Positions 9,351-21,772 are shown, numbered from the stretch's first letter. The stretch: 64,000 nt of DNA from Streptomyces sp. SAJ15 (GCF_007595705.1 NZ_NISY01000003.1:620001-684000), one strand, 5' to 3'. The notes: a model not told the origin generated them from the letters alone. Numbers and translations: made by a program.

Positions 9351-11074
9351 CACCTGATCCCCTCCGTCAGCCGGGCGGCTGTCCCCGGCGCCCGGAGGCG
9401 CGGCGGCCCGGCGGCCACACCGTCCTCGTGTCCCGCCGCCGGGGCAGGCTCCGCGCCCCGGCCCGGCGCCGCCCACGGCCCCGGCTTCGCTGCCGCGGAC
9501 GAGGTTGGAGGCGAGGTGAGCGGGGAGCCGAGCGGGGAGTCGGGGAGCGGCGCGGCCGTTCCGCGTCGGACGCGGGCGGTGGCCGGGGCCTCTCCCGCCG
9601 GAGCCTCCTCCGCCGGACCTCGGTCCAGGGAGGCGTCGTCCAGCGAAGCGTCGTCCAGCGGGATCCGCGCCGTGAGCCGGAACCGGCCGCCGGGGAGCGC
9701 TCCGGTGACGACGGTGCCCCCCAGGCCGGCGAGCCGCTCCCGAAGCCCGGCCAGCCCGGAACCCCCCGATGTGGCACCGCTTGCGACGGCGTCGGCCGTC
9801 CCACAGGGCGCGGCCGCCGAGGTGCCCGGCACGCCGTCGTTCTCCATGACCAGCACCGCCACCCGACCCCTCGGCGCGGCACCCCGCCCCACCGGAGCGC
9901 CCTCGGTGGGGCGCCCGGATATGCGTCCGGCGACTCGTGCCGCCGTGCGGCCGACCGTGCTCGTCGCCGAACGCCCGGCGGCCGGGGTCGACCCGCGTCC
10001 CGGCGGGTCGCCCGCCGCGATCTCGACCCGGATCGCACAGTGCCGGGCGGCGTCCGCGTGCCGCAGGACGTTGGTGGTGCCCTCGCGGACCACCCAGCCC
10101 AGCGCCGACTGCACCGCGGAGGGCAGCGGGTCCGTGCCGTCCGGCCCGGCCGTGGCGCCCGCGATGCGGCAGTCGATGCCGGCGGCGGCCAGCACCGCTC
10201 TGGCACCCACCAGTTCGGTGTGCAGATCGGCCTCCCGATAGCCGCGCACCACGTCCCGTATCTCCCGCTGTGACTCCTGGGTGATCCGGAGCACCTCCAC
10301 CATCTGCTCGACGGCCTCCGGCCGTCCGCGCCGGGCCAGCTGCACCGCGAGCTCGCTCTTCAAGGCGATGACCGCCAGATTGCGCCCGAGCACGTCGTGC
10401 ATGTCCCGACCGAACCGCAGCCGCTCCTCCGCGACCGCCAGCCGCGCCTGCACCGCCCGGGCGTCGTGCACCTCCCACATCACCCCCAGCATCCAGCCGG
10501 AGCAGCGGATGGTGAGCAGGGAGAAGCCGCACTGGAAGGCGACCACCAGCACCACGGCGCAGAGCCGCAAGTCATGCACGCCGACGAGGAAGAAACCCAG
10601 GGTGGCCAGCGCCGCGATCCCCCCGCAGACCGCGGCGAAGGTCCACTTGGGGACCAGCAGGCAGGAGATCCCCCCGAAGGGCATGGTGACCCAGCCCACC
10701 AGCAGCACCGCCGTGCCGACGGCCAGCCCGCCGACGGCGCACAACGCCAGGGTCAGCCCGAGGGTGAGCACCATCAGCAGCGCCGCGAGGCCCGTCTGCC
10801 GTCGGGGGACGCCACCCTTCCCCAGGTAGTGGTCGAGGGCGCGCTGGGTCGCCCCCATGCCGGTGGCGCACTGCACCACGGACAGCAGCACCAGCGCGGC
10901 GGCCAGGGACAGCGGGAGGGGCCGGCTCTCCACGGCTCCCAGCAGCGGCAGTAGGCCCCAGGAGAGCATGAAGATCCAGGGCGCGATGCGCAGCATCCAC
11001 CGGCTGAAGAGGTCGACCTGCGCGATCTTGCTCCGACCGCGCCACTTCCGCACCCGTCCGAACACGGGCCTCAC
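9350..11074 (-). CDS. DesK-type sensor histidine kinase
   Basis: The protein has about 574 residues. The N-terminal half has roughly six membrane helices. The HisKA_3 phosphoacceptor motif is RFGRDMHDVLGRNLAVIALK, the N-box-like motif is WVVREGTTNVLRHAD, and the ATP lid is GGSGLAGLRERLAGLGG. Two low-complexity insertions stand out: about 60 residues within the ATPase domain and a Pro/Ala-rich tail of about 90 residues after it. The GTG at 11074 is chosen as start, though GTG 11053 is also plausible. It is coupled to the response regulator and lies behind an ABC exporter, a layout typical of drug or envelope-stress sensing. Confidence 0.85.
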   Translation of the reverse strand: MRPVFGRVRKWRGRSKIAQVDLFSRWMLRIAPWIFMLSWGLLPLLGAVESRPLPLSLAAALVLLSVVQCATGMGATQRALDHYLGKGGVPRRQTGLAALLMVLTLGLTLALCAVGGLAVGTAVLLVGWVTMPFGGISCLLVPKWTFAAVCGGIAALATLGFFLVGVHDLRLCAVVLVVAFQCGFSLLTIRCSGWMLGVMWEVHDARAVQARLAVAEERLRFGRDMHDVLGRNLAVIALKSELAVQLARRGRPEAVEQMVEVLRITQESQREIRDVVRGYREADLHTELVGARAVLAAAGIDCRIAGATAGPDGTDPLPSAVQSALGWVVREGTTNVLRHADAARHCAIRVEIAAGDPPGRGSTPAAGRSATSTVGRTAARVAGRISGRPTEGAPVGRGAAPRGRVAVLVMENDGVPGTSAAAPCGTADAVASGATSGGSGLAGLRERLAGLGGTVVTGALPGGRFRLTARIPLDDASLDDASLDRGPAEEAPAGEAPATARVRRGTAAPLPDSPLGSPLTSPPTSSAAAKPGPWAAPGRGAEPAPAAGHEDGVAAGPPRLRAPGTAARLTEGIR

Positions 11075-11127
11075 CCCCGAAACAATCCCACCCGTGATCC
11101 CACCCGGGAACCCCGGGAACCCGCCCC

Positions 11128-11871
11128 TCAGCGCCGGGGCTCCCAACGGAACCAGCGCCGCACCGACCACACCGCGGCGGCTATCCACGCCACGCCCGTG
11201 ACCAGCTGTGTCAGTGTGTCACCCACCCCGTCGCCGCCGGTCCAGCCGGCGCGCACCAACTCGATGGCCGGGGTGAGCGGGAGCACCTCGCACACCGCCG
11301 CCAGCCGGTCCGGCATGACGTCGAGCGGGAAGACCATGCCCGACCCCATCAGGGATATGAGCATCAGCGGCATCGGGCTCAGCTGGGCGCCCTCGGTGGA
11401 CTTGGTGACGCCGGCGGTGACCGCGGCCATCGCCACCATCAACGCCAGGCCCAGCAGCACCCCGACGACCGCCAGATGCGGGGCCTTCGGCGCCTCCAGA
11501 TCCAGCACCAGTCCGCCGGCGACGGCGAGCAGCGCGCACTGCGCCAGGGCCACCACCACCGCGGGCAGCGCGGTGCCGGCCAGGATCTGTCGGTCGCTCA
11601 ACTCACCGCAGCGCAGCCGCTTGAGGACCAGCTCCTCACGGCGGGCCACGAAGACGCCGACCAGGTTCGTGTACACGGCGAAGAGCAGCACGAAGCCGAT
11701 CGCGCCGGGGAGCAGCACCGTGCCGACCGTCAGCCCGGTGGACTTCAGGTCCAACTCCTCGATCGGCGACTTCATGCTGAAGGTCATCGTGGCGGGCAGC
11801 GCCAGGGCCGCGAACAGCGCCGCCTTGTTCCTGCTGAGCAGAGTCAGCTCCGCCTGTGCCAGTGCCTTCAT
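11128..11871 (-). CDS. ABC-2 type transporter permease
   Basis: The 247-residue integral membrane protein has about six helices and the ABC-2 pattern (a short cytosolic N-terminus, and a conserved LISLMGSGMVFPLDVMP region before the last helices). Its ATG start overlaps the stop of the ATPase gene as ATGA, so the two are translated together and presumably form one exporter. The substrate cannot be told from sequence. The sensor kinase follows after 53 bases. Confidence 0.88.
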   Translation of the reverse strand: MKALAQAELTLLSRNKAALFAALALPATMTFSMKSPIEELDLKSTGLTVGTVLLPGAIGFVLLFAVYTNLVGVFVARREELVLKRLRCGELSDRQILAGTALPAVVVALAQCALLAVAGGLVLDLEAPKAPHLAVVGVLLGLALMVAMAAVTAGVTKSTEGAQLSPMPLMLISLMGSGMVFPLDVMPDRLAAVCEVLPLTPAIELVRAGWTGGDGVGDTLTQLVTGVAWIAAAVWSVRRWFRWEPRR

Positions 11872-12899
11872 CGACCCTCACTCCCCGCGGACGCCAGCGC
11901 GGACGCCGGTCCGGGCTCGGCCCCCCGCCCCGATCCCTTCGCCGCGGATCCGCCTGCCGACGCCGGATCCGCGGCCCTCTCCGACTCCTTGGCGATGTGC
12001 AGGAACGCCTCCTCCAGCGAGGCCGAGCGGGCGTCCAGGCCGCGCAGCTCGACACCGGCGTCCCGGGCCCACACCAGCAGGCCGGTGGCGGCCCGCTGGA
12101 GGTCGTCCGTGCGCAACCGCATCGTCCGCCCCTCCAGCTCGTGTGCGGTGACGCCCAGGCCGGGCAGCGGCGGCAGGTCGCCCGGCAGCAGGTCCGACGG
12201 GAGCTGGAAGGAGATCTGGGAGGGACGCCGGGCCACGATCTCGGCGACGGTGCCCTCGACCGCTATCCGGCCCTCGTGCATGATCGCGAGCCGGTCGGCG
12301 AGCTCCTCGGCCTCTTCCAGATAGTGCGTGGTGAGCAGCACGGTGGTGCCGGCGTCGCGCAGCGCGCGGACCAGCTCCCAGGTGTCCCGGCGCGCCTCGG
12401 CGTCCAGCCCGGTGGTGGGCTCGTCCAGGAAGAGCACCTCGGGCTCGCCGAGCAGCGCCAGCGCCAGGTCGAGCCGCCGCCGCTCGCCACCGGAGAGCTG
12501 CTTGACCCGCACCCCCCGGCGGTGGGCCAGCCCGACCGCCTCCAGCACCTCCGCCGCGGGCCGGGCACCGGTGGTGCAGCCCGCCCACATCCGCAGGGTC
12601 TCGGCCACGGTCAGCTCAGATGGGAAGCCACCCTCCTGGAGCATGATCCCGACCCGCGGTCGGACCGCGGCCCGCTCGCGGTACGGATCACGGCCCAGCA
12701 CCCGCACCTGTCCTCCGCTGGGGGCGGCCAGGCCCTCCAGCAGTTCGAGGGTGGAGGTCTTCCCCGCCCCGTTCGTCCCCAAGAGCGCGAAGAGTTCGCC
12801 GCGCCCGACGGAGAAGGTGATGCCGCGCACCGCCTCGAAGCCGCCCGCGTAATGCCGTTGGAGCCCCGTGGCTTCCATCACACGCTCGCCGAATTCCAT
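11868..12899 (-). CDS. ABC transporter ATP-binding protein
   Basis: The protein has 343 residues, with Walker A GTNGAGKTS, signature LSGGERRR, Walker B LLGEPEVLFLDEPTTGLD, and the H-loop in TTHYLEE. The last 40 residues are Ala/Gly/Ser-rich and probably disordered. It is the first gene of the leftward ATPase-permease-kinase-regulator operon. ATG 12899 is used as start. ATG 12878 (MEATGLQRHY) is also possible because neither has a strong Shine-Dalgarno. Confidence 0.92.
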   Translation of the reverse strand: MEFGERVMEATGLQRHYAGGFEAVRGITFSVGRGELFALLGTNGAGKTSTLELLEGLAAPSGGQVRVLGRDPYRERAAVRPRVGIMLQEGGFPSELTVAETLRMWAGCTTGARPAAEVLEAVGLAHRRGVRVKQLSGGERRRLDLALALLGEPEVLFLDEPTTGLDAEARRDTWELVRALRDAGTTVLLTTHYLEEAEELADRLAIMHEGRIAVEGTVAEIVARRPSQISFQLPSDLLPGDLPPLPGLGVTAHELEGRTMRLRTDDLQRAATGLLVWARDAGVELRGLDARSASLEEAFLHIAKESERAADPASAGGSAAKGSGRGAEPGPASALASAGSEGR

Positions 12900-13036
12900 G
12901 ACACCAGGCTCGCCCGGGAAATCGCCCCTCGGCAGTGCGGGCTGTCATCGCCCCAGATGACGAATGTCATCCTGCGGCGGACCGGGGTACGGCTGGGAGC
13001 GCGGGGCACACGACGGAACGCCCGGCGCACATGAGA

Positions 13037-13067
13037 AAGGCCCCGATCTCCAGGAGACCGGGGCCTT
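13037..13067 (-). terminator. Terminator after tRNA-Gly pair
   Basis: AAGGCCCCG (13037-13045) pairs with CGGGGCCTT (13059-13067). It lies immediately downstream of the tRNA-Gly(GCC) gene on the minus strand. Confidence 0.8.
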
Positions 13068-13074
13068 CAATCTG

Positions 13075-13147
13075 AGCGGACGACGAGATTCGAACTCGCG
13101 ACCCTCACCTTGGCAAGGTGATGCTCTACCAACTGAGCCACGTCCGC
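13075..13147 (-). tRNA. tRNA-Gly (GCC), second copy
   Basis: Canonical 73-base cloverleaf with acceptor GCGGACG/CGTCCGC, anticodon loop with GCC, and T-loop TTCGAAT. CCA is not encoded. It is probably co-transcribed with the tRNA-Gly at 13226-13297. Confidence 0.95.
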
Positions 13148-13225
13148 ATGCTTCCAACCGGCCTTCACCGATTGGTGCGAACACCACTGTACCTGATCCA
13201 CTTGCGTGGATCGGTAAGCGATGAG

Positions 13226-13297
13226 AGCGGGTGACAGGGATCGCACACTGCGCCTCCCCCTTGGAAAGGGGGCGCTCTACTACTGAGCTACACCCGC
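13226..13297 (-). tRNA. tRNA-Gly (UCC) with non-canonical D- and T-loops
   Basis: The 72-base gene has a perfect acceptor stem (GCGGGTG/CACCCGC), a normal D-stem, and a five-pair anticodon stem (CCCCC/GGGGG) with loop TTTCCAA, so the anticodon is UCC. Two conserved core elements are missing. The D-loop reads AGTAGTA and lacks the G18-G19 pair, and the T-loop reads TGCGATC in place of TTCGATC with a poorly paired T-stem. It could be the cell's GGA decoder with an odd fold, a degenerate copy, or a tRNA specialised for non-ribosomal use. Confidence 0.75.
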
Positions 13298-13431
13298 GTG
13301 TTCCTCGGGGCTTCCGCCTTTCGGCCTCGCCCCTCGGCGTGCTCCAGACTCTAGCGGATCACCGGGGGTGTTGTGCAACTCGGCCGGGAGGCCGCTCGGC
13401 GAGGTGCCCTCCCGGCCCGACGGGTCGGCCC

Positions 13432-13749
13432 TCAGTGGGCGGCGTCGTACGCCTCGTAGACCTTCTTCGGGATGCGGCCGCGCGGCGGGACGTCCATCTG
13501 GTTCGAGCGCGCCCAGGCGCGCACCACGGCGGGGTCCGGCGCGAGCGTGGTCCGCTTGTACGCCTTGCCGGACCGGCTCCGCTTGCGGCCGGCCTCCACG
13601 TAAGGGGCCAGGGCGACACGGAGTTTCTTTGCATTGGCGGAGCTCAGGTCGATCTCGTACGACCTGCCGTCGAGACCGAACGCGACCGTCTCCTCGGCTT
13701 CTCCGCCGTCGATGTCGTCAGAGAGCGTGACCACTACGCGCTGCGCCAC
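13432..13749 (-). CDS. lsrL: Lsr2-like nucleoid-associated protein
   Basis: The protein has 105 residues with the Lsr2 layout: an N-terminal dimerisation domain (MAQRVVVTLSDDIDGGEAEE, then LDGRSYEIDLS) and a C-terminal AT-hook-like DNA-binding domain (IPKKVYEAYDAAH preceded by VVRAWARSNQ). The DNA-contact loop reads PPRGRIP, a variant of the RGR motif of Lsr2. Lsr2 proteins silence AT-rich and horizontally acquired DNA, and Streptomyces carry a main copy plus this paralogue. GTG start with AAAGGA upstream. It is divergent from purS across a low-GC gap. Confidence 0.9.
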   Translation of the reverse strand: MAQRVVVTLSDDIDGGEAEETVAFGLDGRSYEIDLSSANAKKLRVALAPYVEAGRKRSRSGKAYKRTTLAPDPAVVRAWARSNQMDVPPRGRIPKKVYEAYDAAH

Positions 13750-14053
13750 GGATACCGGTCCTTTCGGGGTGACATCGATGCGTTGACGTGCATAGATGCC
13801 GGTTGTGAGGGTGTATGGGCTCTTTACTTTTTCATTTGTACAGCGGCGGACATTGCATTGTGAAGCCCCGCGAATTCCATCCGCGTGTCACGCTGCAATC
13901 GGGACCATACGTTTTTCGGTGTCTTTTCCCCAGGGGCCGCCGACGCCGATGCATAAACGTGATCGTGTGCGCACTATATCTACCCGCGTAGATTTTTCCT
14001 AGGGGTACGCTAAGGCCACCGCCTTACGCACCACATCACCACCGGGAGTGCCA
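13750..14053. other. Divergent lsrL-purS promoter region
   Basis: About 300 bases of unusually low GC for this genome (T-rich tracts near 13825-13850 and 13910-13930). It must hold the promoters for lsrL and purS. A 16-bp inverted repeat lies at 13978-13993. No gene is seen. Confidence 0.6.
13978..13993. promoter_or_regulatory. Inverted repeat ATCTAC-N4-GTAGAT
   Basis: A perfect 6-bp inverted repeat with a 4-base centre, 60 bases upstream of purS. It could be an operator for the purSQL operon. No regulator is assigned. Confidence 0.4.
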
Positions 14054-14299
14054 GTGGCACGCGTCGTAGTCGACGTCATGCTCAAGCCGGAGATCCTCGA
14101 CCCGCAGGGCCAGGCGGTGCAGCGCGCACTGCCCCGCCTCGGTTTCGAGGGGATCGCCGACGTCCGTCAGGGCAAGCGTTTTGAACTTGAGGTGGAGGGG
14201 CCGGTCGACGACGCCGCCCTCGGCCGCATCCGCGAGATGGCAGAGACCTTCCTCGCCAACACCGTCATCGAAGACTTCACCATCCGGGTCGACTCATGA
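14054..14299 (+). CDS. purS: FGAM synthase subunit PurS
   Basis: The 81-residue small subunit of the three-part FGAM synthase bridges PurQ and PurL and helps channel ammonia. Family features are [19 protein letters not shown], then [17 protein letters not shown] and [15 protein letters not shown] at 14054 gives the conserved [13 protein letters not shown] start and has GGGAG five bases upstream. GTG 14048 is in frame but has no room for that site. The stop overlaps the purQ ATG by four bases. Confidence 0.94.
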   Translation: MARVVVDVMLKPEILDPQGQAVQRALPRLGFEGIADVRQGKRFELEVEGPVDDAALGRIREMAETFLANTVIEDFTIRVDS

Positions 14300-14972
14300 C
14301 TGTTCGTATCGGGGTGATCACCTTCCCCGGCACCCTCGACGACCGTGACACCCAGCGCGCGGTTCGCCTCGCCGGACTGGAAGCGGTGCCGCTGTGGCAC
14401 CGCGACAAGGACCTGAAGCAGGTGGACGCCGTGGTGCTGCCCGGCGGCTTCTCCTATGGCGACTATCTGCGGGCCGGGGCCATCTCCCGGTTCTCGCCCG
14501 TCATGGAGTCGGTCATCGACCAGGCGAAGGCCGGCATGCCGGTCCTCGGCATCTGCAATGGCTTTCAGGTGCTCACCGAGACGCACCTGTTGCCCGGCGC
14601 GATGCTCCGCAACAACCACCTGCACTTCATCTGCCGGGACCAGAAGCTGCGGGTGGAAAACAACGGGACGGCCTGGACGACTTCCTACGAGGCCGGCCAG
14701 GACATCAGCATTCCGCTGAAGAACATCGACGGCCGCTACGTCGCGGACGAGCGCGTCCTGGACGAGCTCGAAGCCGAGGGCCGCGTGGTCTTCCGCTATC
14801 AGGACTTCAACCCGAACGGTTCACTGCGCGACATCGCCGGTATCACCAATGCGGCGGGCAATGTGGTGGGTCTCATGCCGCATCCCGAGCACGCCGTGGA
14901 GCCGCTGGTCGGCACCGGCCGCACCGACGGCCTCGGATTCTTCACCTCGATCCTCAAGAAGCTGGTCACCTC

Positions 14973-14976
<4 letters not shown>
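14296..14976 (+). CDS. purQ: FGAM synthase glutaminase subunit PurQ
   Basis: A class I glutamine amidotransferase of 226 residues that releases ammonia from glutamine for FGAM formation. The nucleophile is Cys87 in [10 protein letters not shown]. The FPGTLDD and [15 protein letters not shown] motifs and the C-terminal His/Glu pair in [10 protein letters not shown] are present. It overlaps purS upstream and purL downstream by ATGA junctions, so the three subunits are translationally coupled, matching their fixed complex. Confidence 0.96.
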
Positions 14977-17222
<2,246 letters not shown>

Positions 17223-17277
17223 GTCCCGCCCCGCCCGCCGCGGTTCCGCACCGCGCGGACCCGCACCCGCACGGAGA

Positions 17278-17308
17278 CGGCCGGGCGCCCGTCATGGGCG
17301 CCCGGCCG
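17278..17308. terminator. Convergent terminator after purL
   Basis: CGGCCGGGCGCCC (17278-17290) pairs perfectly with GGGCGCCCGGCCG (17296-17308) around a 5-base loop. There is no T run, which is common in Streptomyces. It separates purL from the convergent NTF2-like gene. Confidence 0.75.
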
Positions 17309-17376
17309 CTTCGGCGTCTCCGGGGCCGGCCGCGACGGCCGCCGCGAACCCCGGGACCGCGTCGGGCTCTCGCCGG

Positions 17377-17775
17377 TCAGGACCTCCAGAACGCGTCGGA
17401 TGCCTCGATGTCGTCGTGGCACTCGTCGATGTCGCTGATCTTGCCGCCGACGATGGTGAAGAACATGCCCTCGTGCATCTCCAGCCCGCGGTCCTTGCGG
17501 TCCGCGTAGAACTTGTGCACCGAGATCACATGCCCACGGCCGTCGGCGAGGATGTGCTTGACGTCGATCCGCAGGGTGCCGCCGGTCTCCTCGTGCAGGC
17601 GGCGGTACAGCCGCAGACAGGTGTCACGGCCCTTGTGGTGCCCCGATATCAGGCTGTTGCCGGGTACGTGGTGGACGCAGTCCGACGTCAACAGCGTGGC
17701 GAGGGTGTCCATGTCGCCCTTGGTGAACGCTTCGTAGCCCTGGCGGATCAGGGCGCTGTCCGGGTGCTCGCCCAT
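17377..17775 (-). CDS. NTF2-like (SnoaL-type) protein
   Basis: The protein has 132 residues. The pattern of an N-terminal helix (LIRQGYEAFTKGDMDTLATLL), HHVPGNSLISGHHKG, and alternating strands ending MFFTIVGGKISDIDE is that of the nuclear transport factor 2 / SnoaL fold, a small cone-shaped ligand-binding or isomerase scaffold. No specific reaction can be assigned. It converges on purL and diverges from the sterol-carrier-family gene. Confidence 0.75.
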   Translation of the reverse strand: MGEHPDSALIRQGYEAFTKGDMDTLATLLTSDCVHHVPGNSLISGHHKGRDTCLRLYRRLHEETGGTLRIDVKHILADGRGHVISVHKFYADRKDRGLEMHEGMFFTIVGGKISDIDECHDDIEASDAFWRS

Positions 17776-17882
17776 GGCGGTTCATGCCCTTCCCGTCGAC
17801 GGAGCCCTGGTGGCCCGCCGACTGCCGGGTGATGTCGATTTGTCTCCATCATCGGACCGTACGGCTGAGTAAGCTCGCCGTC

Positions 17883-18707
17883 ATGCCTCCCGCGCGCCGT
17901 AAGCCCCGTGCCCGCACCTACGACGACGCCAGGACGCGGGCCGCCGTCATCGCTCAGCTCGGACACGTCCGGGAGGCGGTGGCCGGGCTGACCGAGGCAC
18001 AGCTCGCGGCGCCGGCCCGGCCGGCCGGGCGGACCGTGCGCGAGCTGGCGGCCGGGCTGGGCGCGTCCGTGGAGCGGCTCAACCGGGACCTGGAGCTGCC
18101 CGCGCCACCGGCGCGGGAGGTCGCGCTCGACGACTGGGTCGCGGTGTCGGCCGCGCGCGGCGCCGACGTCGACCAGGGCCCGGAGACGGCCGCGGAGGGA
18201 TCCGAGGCGGGGCCGGCGGCCGGGGCCGCGGAGCTCGGCGCGCGACTGGAGCGCGCCGCCGCGCGGTTGGCCGCGCTCCTCGCGGACGCCCCCGCCGGGC
18301 GGCTGGTGCCGGCCCGCGCGGGCGCGATGCGGCTGGACGACGTCCTCGTCACCCGGTGCGTCGAGCTCGTCGTGGACGCCGACGACATGGCGGCCGCCGC
18401 CGGGGTGGCGGTCCGGCACGACCGGCACGCGCTGGCCACCGCGACCCGGCTGTTGGCGGACGCCCTGGCGGCGAAGGCCCCCGGCGGTTCGGTGGAGGTC
18501 CGGGTTCCGCCCTATGTCGTCGTCCAGTGCGTCGAGGGCCCCCGGCACACCCGAGGCACCCCGCCCAACGTCGTGGAGACCGCCCCGCTGACCTGGCTGC
18601 GACTCGCCACCGGCCGTGTCACCTGGGCCGATGCCCTGGAGTCGGCGGAGGTGACGGCGAGTGGCGAGCGGGCGGACCTGGCCGCGCTGCTGCCTCTGCT
18701 CGTCTGA
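17883..18707 (+). CDS. Sterol-carrier-family / DinB-like protein
   Basis: The protein has 274 residues. The N-terminal part resembles the maleylpyruvate-isomerase/DinB-like helical bundle (AQLGHVREAVAGLTEAQLAAP through RCVELVVDADDMA). The C-terminal part (VRVPPYVVVQCVEGPRHTRG, WLRLATGRVTWADAL) is the SCP2-like piece found in actinobacterial proteins annotated as sterol carrier family. ATG 17883 is chosen because it follows a clear non-coding stretch and precedes the basic N-terminus. Its role next to purF is unknown. Confidence 0.7.
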   Translation: MPPARRKPRARTYDDARTRAAVIAQLGHVREAVAGLTEAQLAAPARPAGRTVRELAAGLGASVERLNRDLELPAPPAREVALDDWVAVSAARGADVDQGPETAAEGSEAGPAAGAAELGARLERAAARLAALLADAPAGRLVPARAGAMRLDDVLVTRCVELVVDADDMAAAAGVAVRHDRHALATATRLLADALAAKAPGGSVEVRVPPYVVVQCVEGPRHTRGTPPNVVETAPLTWLRLATGRVTWADALESAEVTASGERADLAALLPLLV

Positions 18708-18892
18708 CGTCCGCCGGGCCCGCGCGGGGTGGAGCGGGTGTCGCGGCGTGCCGCGCGGGGGCTGGCCGAAATGTGATCCTCGCCGCAGCCGCGGGCCGGT
18801 TTGGAGGCTCCTCCGCTGGCCGTAGCGCATTCGAGTGGTGTGATGTGTGACTTTTCAGCGTTCCCACGTTCGGAGGTGCGCACAAACTGGCC

Positions 18893-18898
18893 TAGACT
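18893..18898 (+). promoter_or_regulatory. Candidate purF -10 element (TAGACT)
   Basis: TAGACT ends seven bases before the GTG start of purF at 18906. That spacing would place the transcription start at or near the start codon and give a leaderless mRNA. The -35 region is weak (TTCGGA-like). Confidence 0.45.
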
Positions 18899-18905
18899 CG
18901 ATGAC

Positions 18906-20423
18906 GTGCCACGTGGTGACGGACGACTCAGCCACGACCTGCTCCCCGGTGAGAAGGGCCCCCAGGACGCTTGCGGCGTCTTCGGTGTCTGGGCTCCGGG
19001 TGAAGAGGTCGCCAAACTCACCTATTTCGGGCTGTATGCCCTGCAGCACCGCGGACAGGAGTCCGCGGGCATCGCAGTGAGCAACGGCTCCCAGATCCTG
19101 GTCTTCAAAGACATGGGACTCGTGTCCCAGGTCTTCGACGAGACCTCCCTCGGCTCTCTCCAGGGCCATATCGCGGTCGGTCACGCCCGCTACTCCACCA
19201 CCGGAGCCTCGGTGTGGGAGAACGCCCAGCCGACCTTCCGGGCGACCGCGCACGGTTCGATCGCCCTCGGTCACAACGGCAACCTGGTCAACACCGCCGA
19301 GCTGGCCGAGATGGTCGCCGCGCTGCCGCGTGAGAACGGCCGGGCCACCCAGGTGGCGGCCACCAACGACACCGACCTGGTGACCGCGCTGCTGGCCGGG
19401 CAGGTGGACGACGAGGGCAAACCGCTCACCATCGAGGAGTCGGCGGCCGCCGTGCTCCCCAAGGTCAGGGGTGCCTTCAGCCTGGTGTTCATGGACGAGC
19501 ACGCGCTGTACGCCGCCCGGGACCCGCAGGGCATCCGCCCGCTGGTGCTGGGCCGCCTGGAGCGTGGCTGGGTGGTGGCCTCCGAGACCGCCGCGCTGGA
19601 CATCGTCGGCGCCAGCTTCGTCCGCGAGGTCGAGCCCGGCGAGCTGATCGCCATCGACGAGAACGGGATGCGTGCCTCCCGCTTCGCCGAGGCCCGCCCC
19701 AAGGGCTGCGTCTTCGAGTACGTCTACCTGGCCCGCCCCGACACCGACATCGCCGGGCGGAACGTTTACCTCTCCCGCGTGGAGATGGGCCGCCGGCTGG
19801 CCAAGGAGGCCCCGGCCGACGCCGACCTGGTGATAGCCACGCCGGAGTCGGGCACCCCGGCCGCCGTCGGCTACGCCGAGGCCAGCGGCATCCCGTACGG
19901 CTCCGGCCTGGTGAAGAACGCCTACGTGGGCCGCACCTTCATCCAGCCCTCGCAGACCATCCGGCAGCTGGGCATCCGGCTCAAGCTGAACCCGCTCAAG
20001 GAAGTCATCCGCGGCAAGCGGCTGGTCGTCGTCGACGACTCGATCGTGCGCGGCAACACCCAGCGCGCGCTGGTGCGGATGCTGCGCGAGGCCGGGGCGG
20101 CCGAGGTGCACATCCGGATCTCGTCCCCGCCGATCAAGTGGCCCTGCTTCTTCGGCATCGACTTCGCCACCCGCGCGGAGCTCATCGCCAACGGCCTGTC
20201 GGTCGAGGAGATCGGCAAGTCGCTGGGCGCCGACTCGCTGGCGTACATCTCCATCGACGGCATGATCGAGGCGACCTCGATCGCCAAGCCGAACCTGTGC
20301 CGCGCCTGCTTCGACGGGGAGTACCCGATGGAGCTGCCGGACCCCGAGCTGCTCGGCAAGCACCTGCTGGAGACCGAGCTCGCGGGTGGTCCCGACGCCG
20401 CGGACGCGCTGCGGCGCCCGTAG
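18906..20423 (+). CDS. purF: Amidophosphoribosyltransferase
   Basis: PurF makes phosphoribosylamine from PRPP and glutamine, the committed step of purine synthesis. The 505-residue protein has a 22-residue propeptide before the catalytic Cys23 (DACGVFGVW), the glutaminase motifs HARYSTTG and HNGNLVN, the PRPP-binding motif VVVDDSIVRGNTQ, and C-terminal cysteines (CFFGID, CRACFDGEYP) like those that hold a 4Fe-4S cluster in the Bacillus type. The GTG at 18906 gives the expected propeptide length. It may be leaderless. purM follows after 171 bases. Confidence 0.95.
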   Translation: MPRGDGRLSHDLLPGEKGPQDACGVFGVWAPGEEVAKLTYFGLYALQHRGQESAGIAVSNGSQILVFKDMGLVSQVFDETSLGSLQGHIAVGHARYSTTGASVWENAQPTFRATAHGSIALGHNGNLVNTAELAEMVAALPRENGRATQVAATNDTDLVTALLAGQVDDEGKPLTIEESAAAVLPKVRGAFSLVFMDEHALYAARDPQGIRPLVLGRLERGWVVASETAALDIVGASFVREVEPGELIAIDENGMRASRFAEARPKGCVFEYVYLARPDTDIAGRNVYLSRVEMGRRLAKEAPADADLVIATPESGTPAAVGYAEASGIPYGSGLVKNAYVGRTFIQPSQTIRQLGIRLKLNPLKEVIRGKRLVVVDDSIVRGNTQRALVRMLREAGAAEVHIRISSPPIKWPCFFGIDFATRAELIANGLSVEEIGKSLGADSLAYISIDGMIEATSIAKPNLCRACFDGEYPMELPDPELLGKHLLETELAGGPDAADALRRP

Positions 20424-20594
20424 GACCGCCCTCGGCAGCGCGTCGTCGACAGGTCGGCGGGCTCCTCGGCGGCCCGCCGGGTCGGCGGGCGGCCCTCACG
20501 CGTCGGTCGCGGACGGCGTGGGCGGCCCGGCATGGCCGGACCGCCCCGTCCGCACCCGGACGTCCCTCATCACGACACGAAAGATCTCAAGGCA

Positions 20595-21677
<1,083 letters not shown>

Positions 21678-21772
21678 GCCGAACCGGCCGAGCCGGCCCC
21701 TCCGGGACGGACCCGTCCGAGCCGGACCTCTTCCGGGGCGGGCCGCCGCGCCCCACCCTCCTGGCAGACCCT

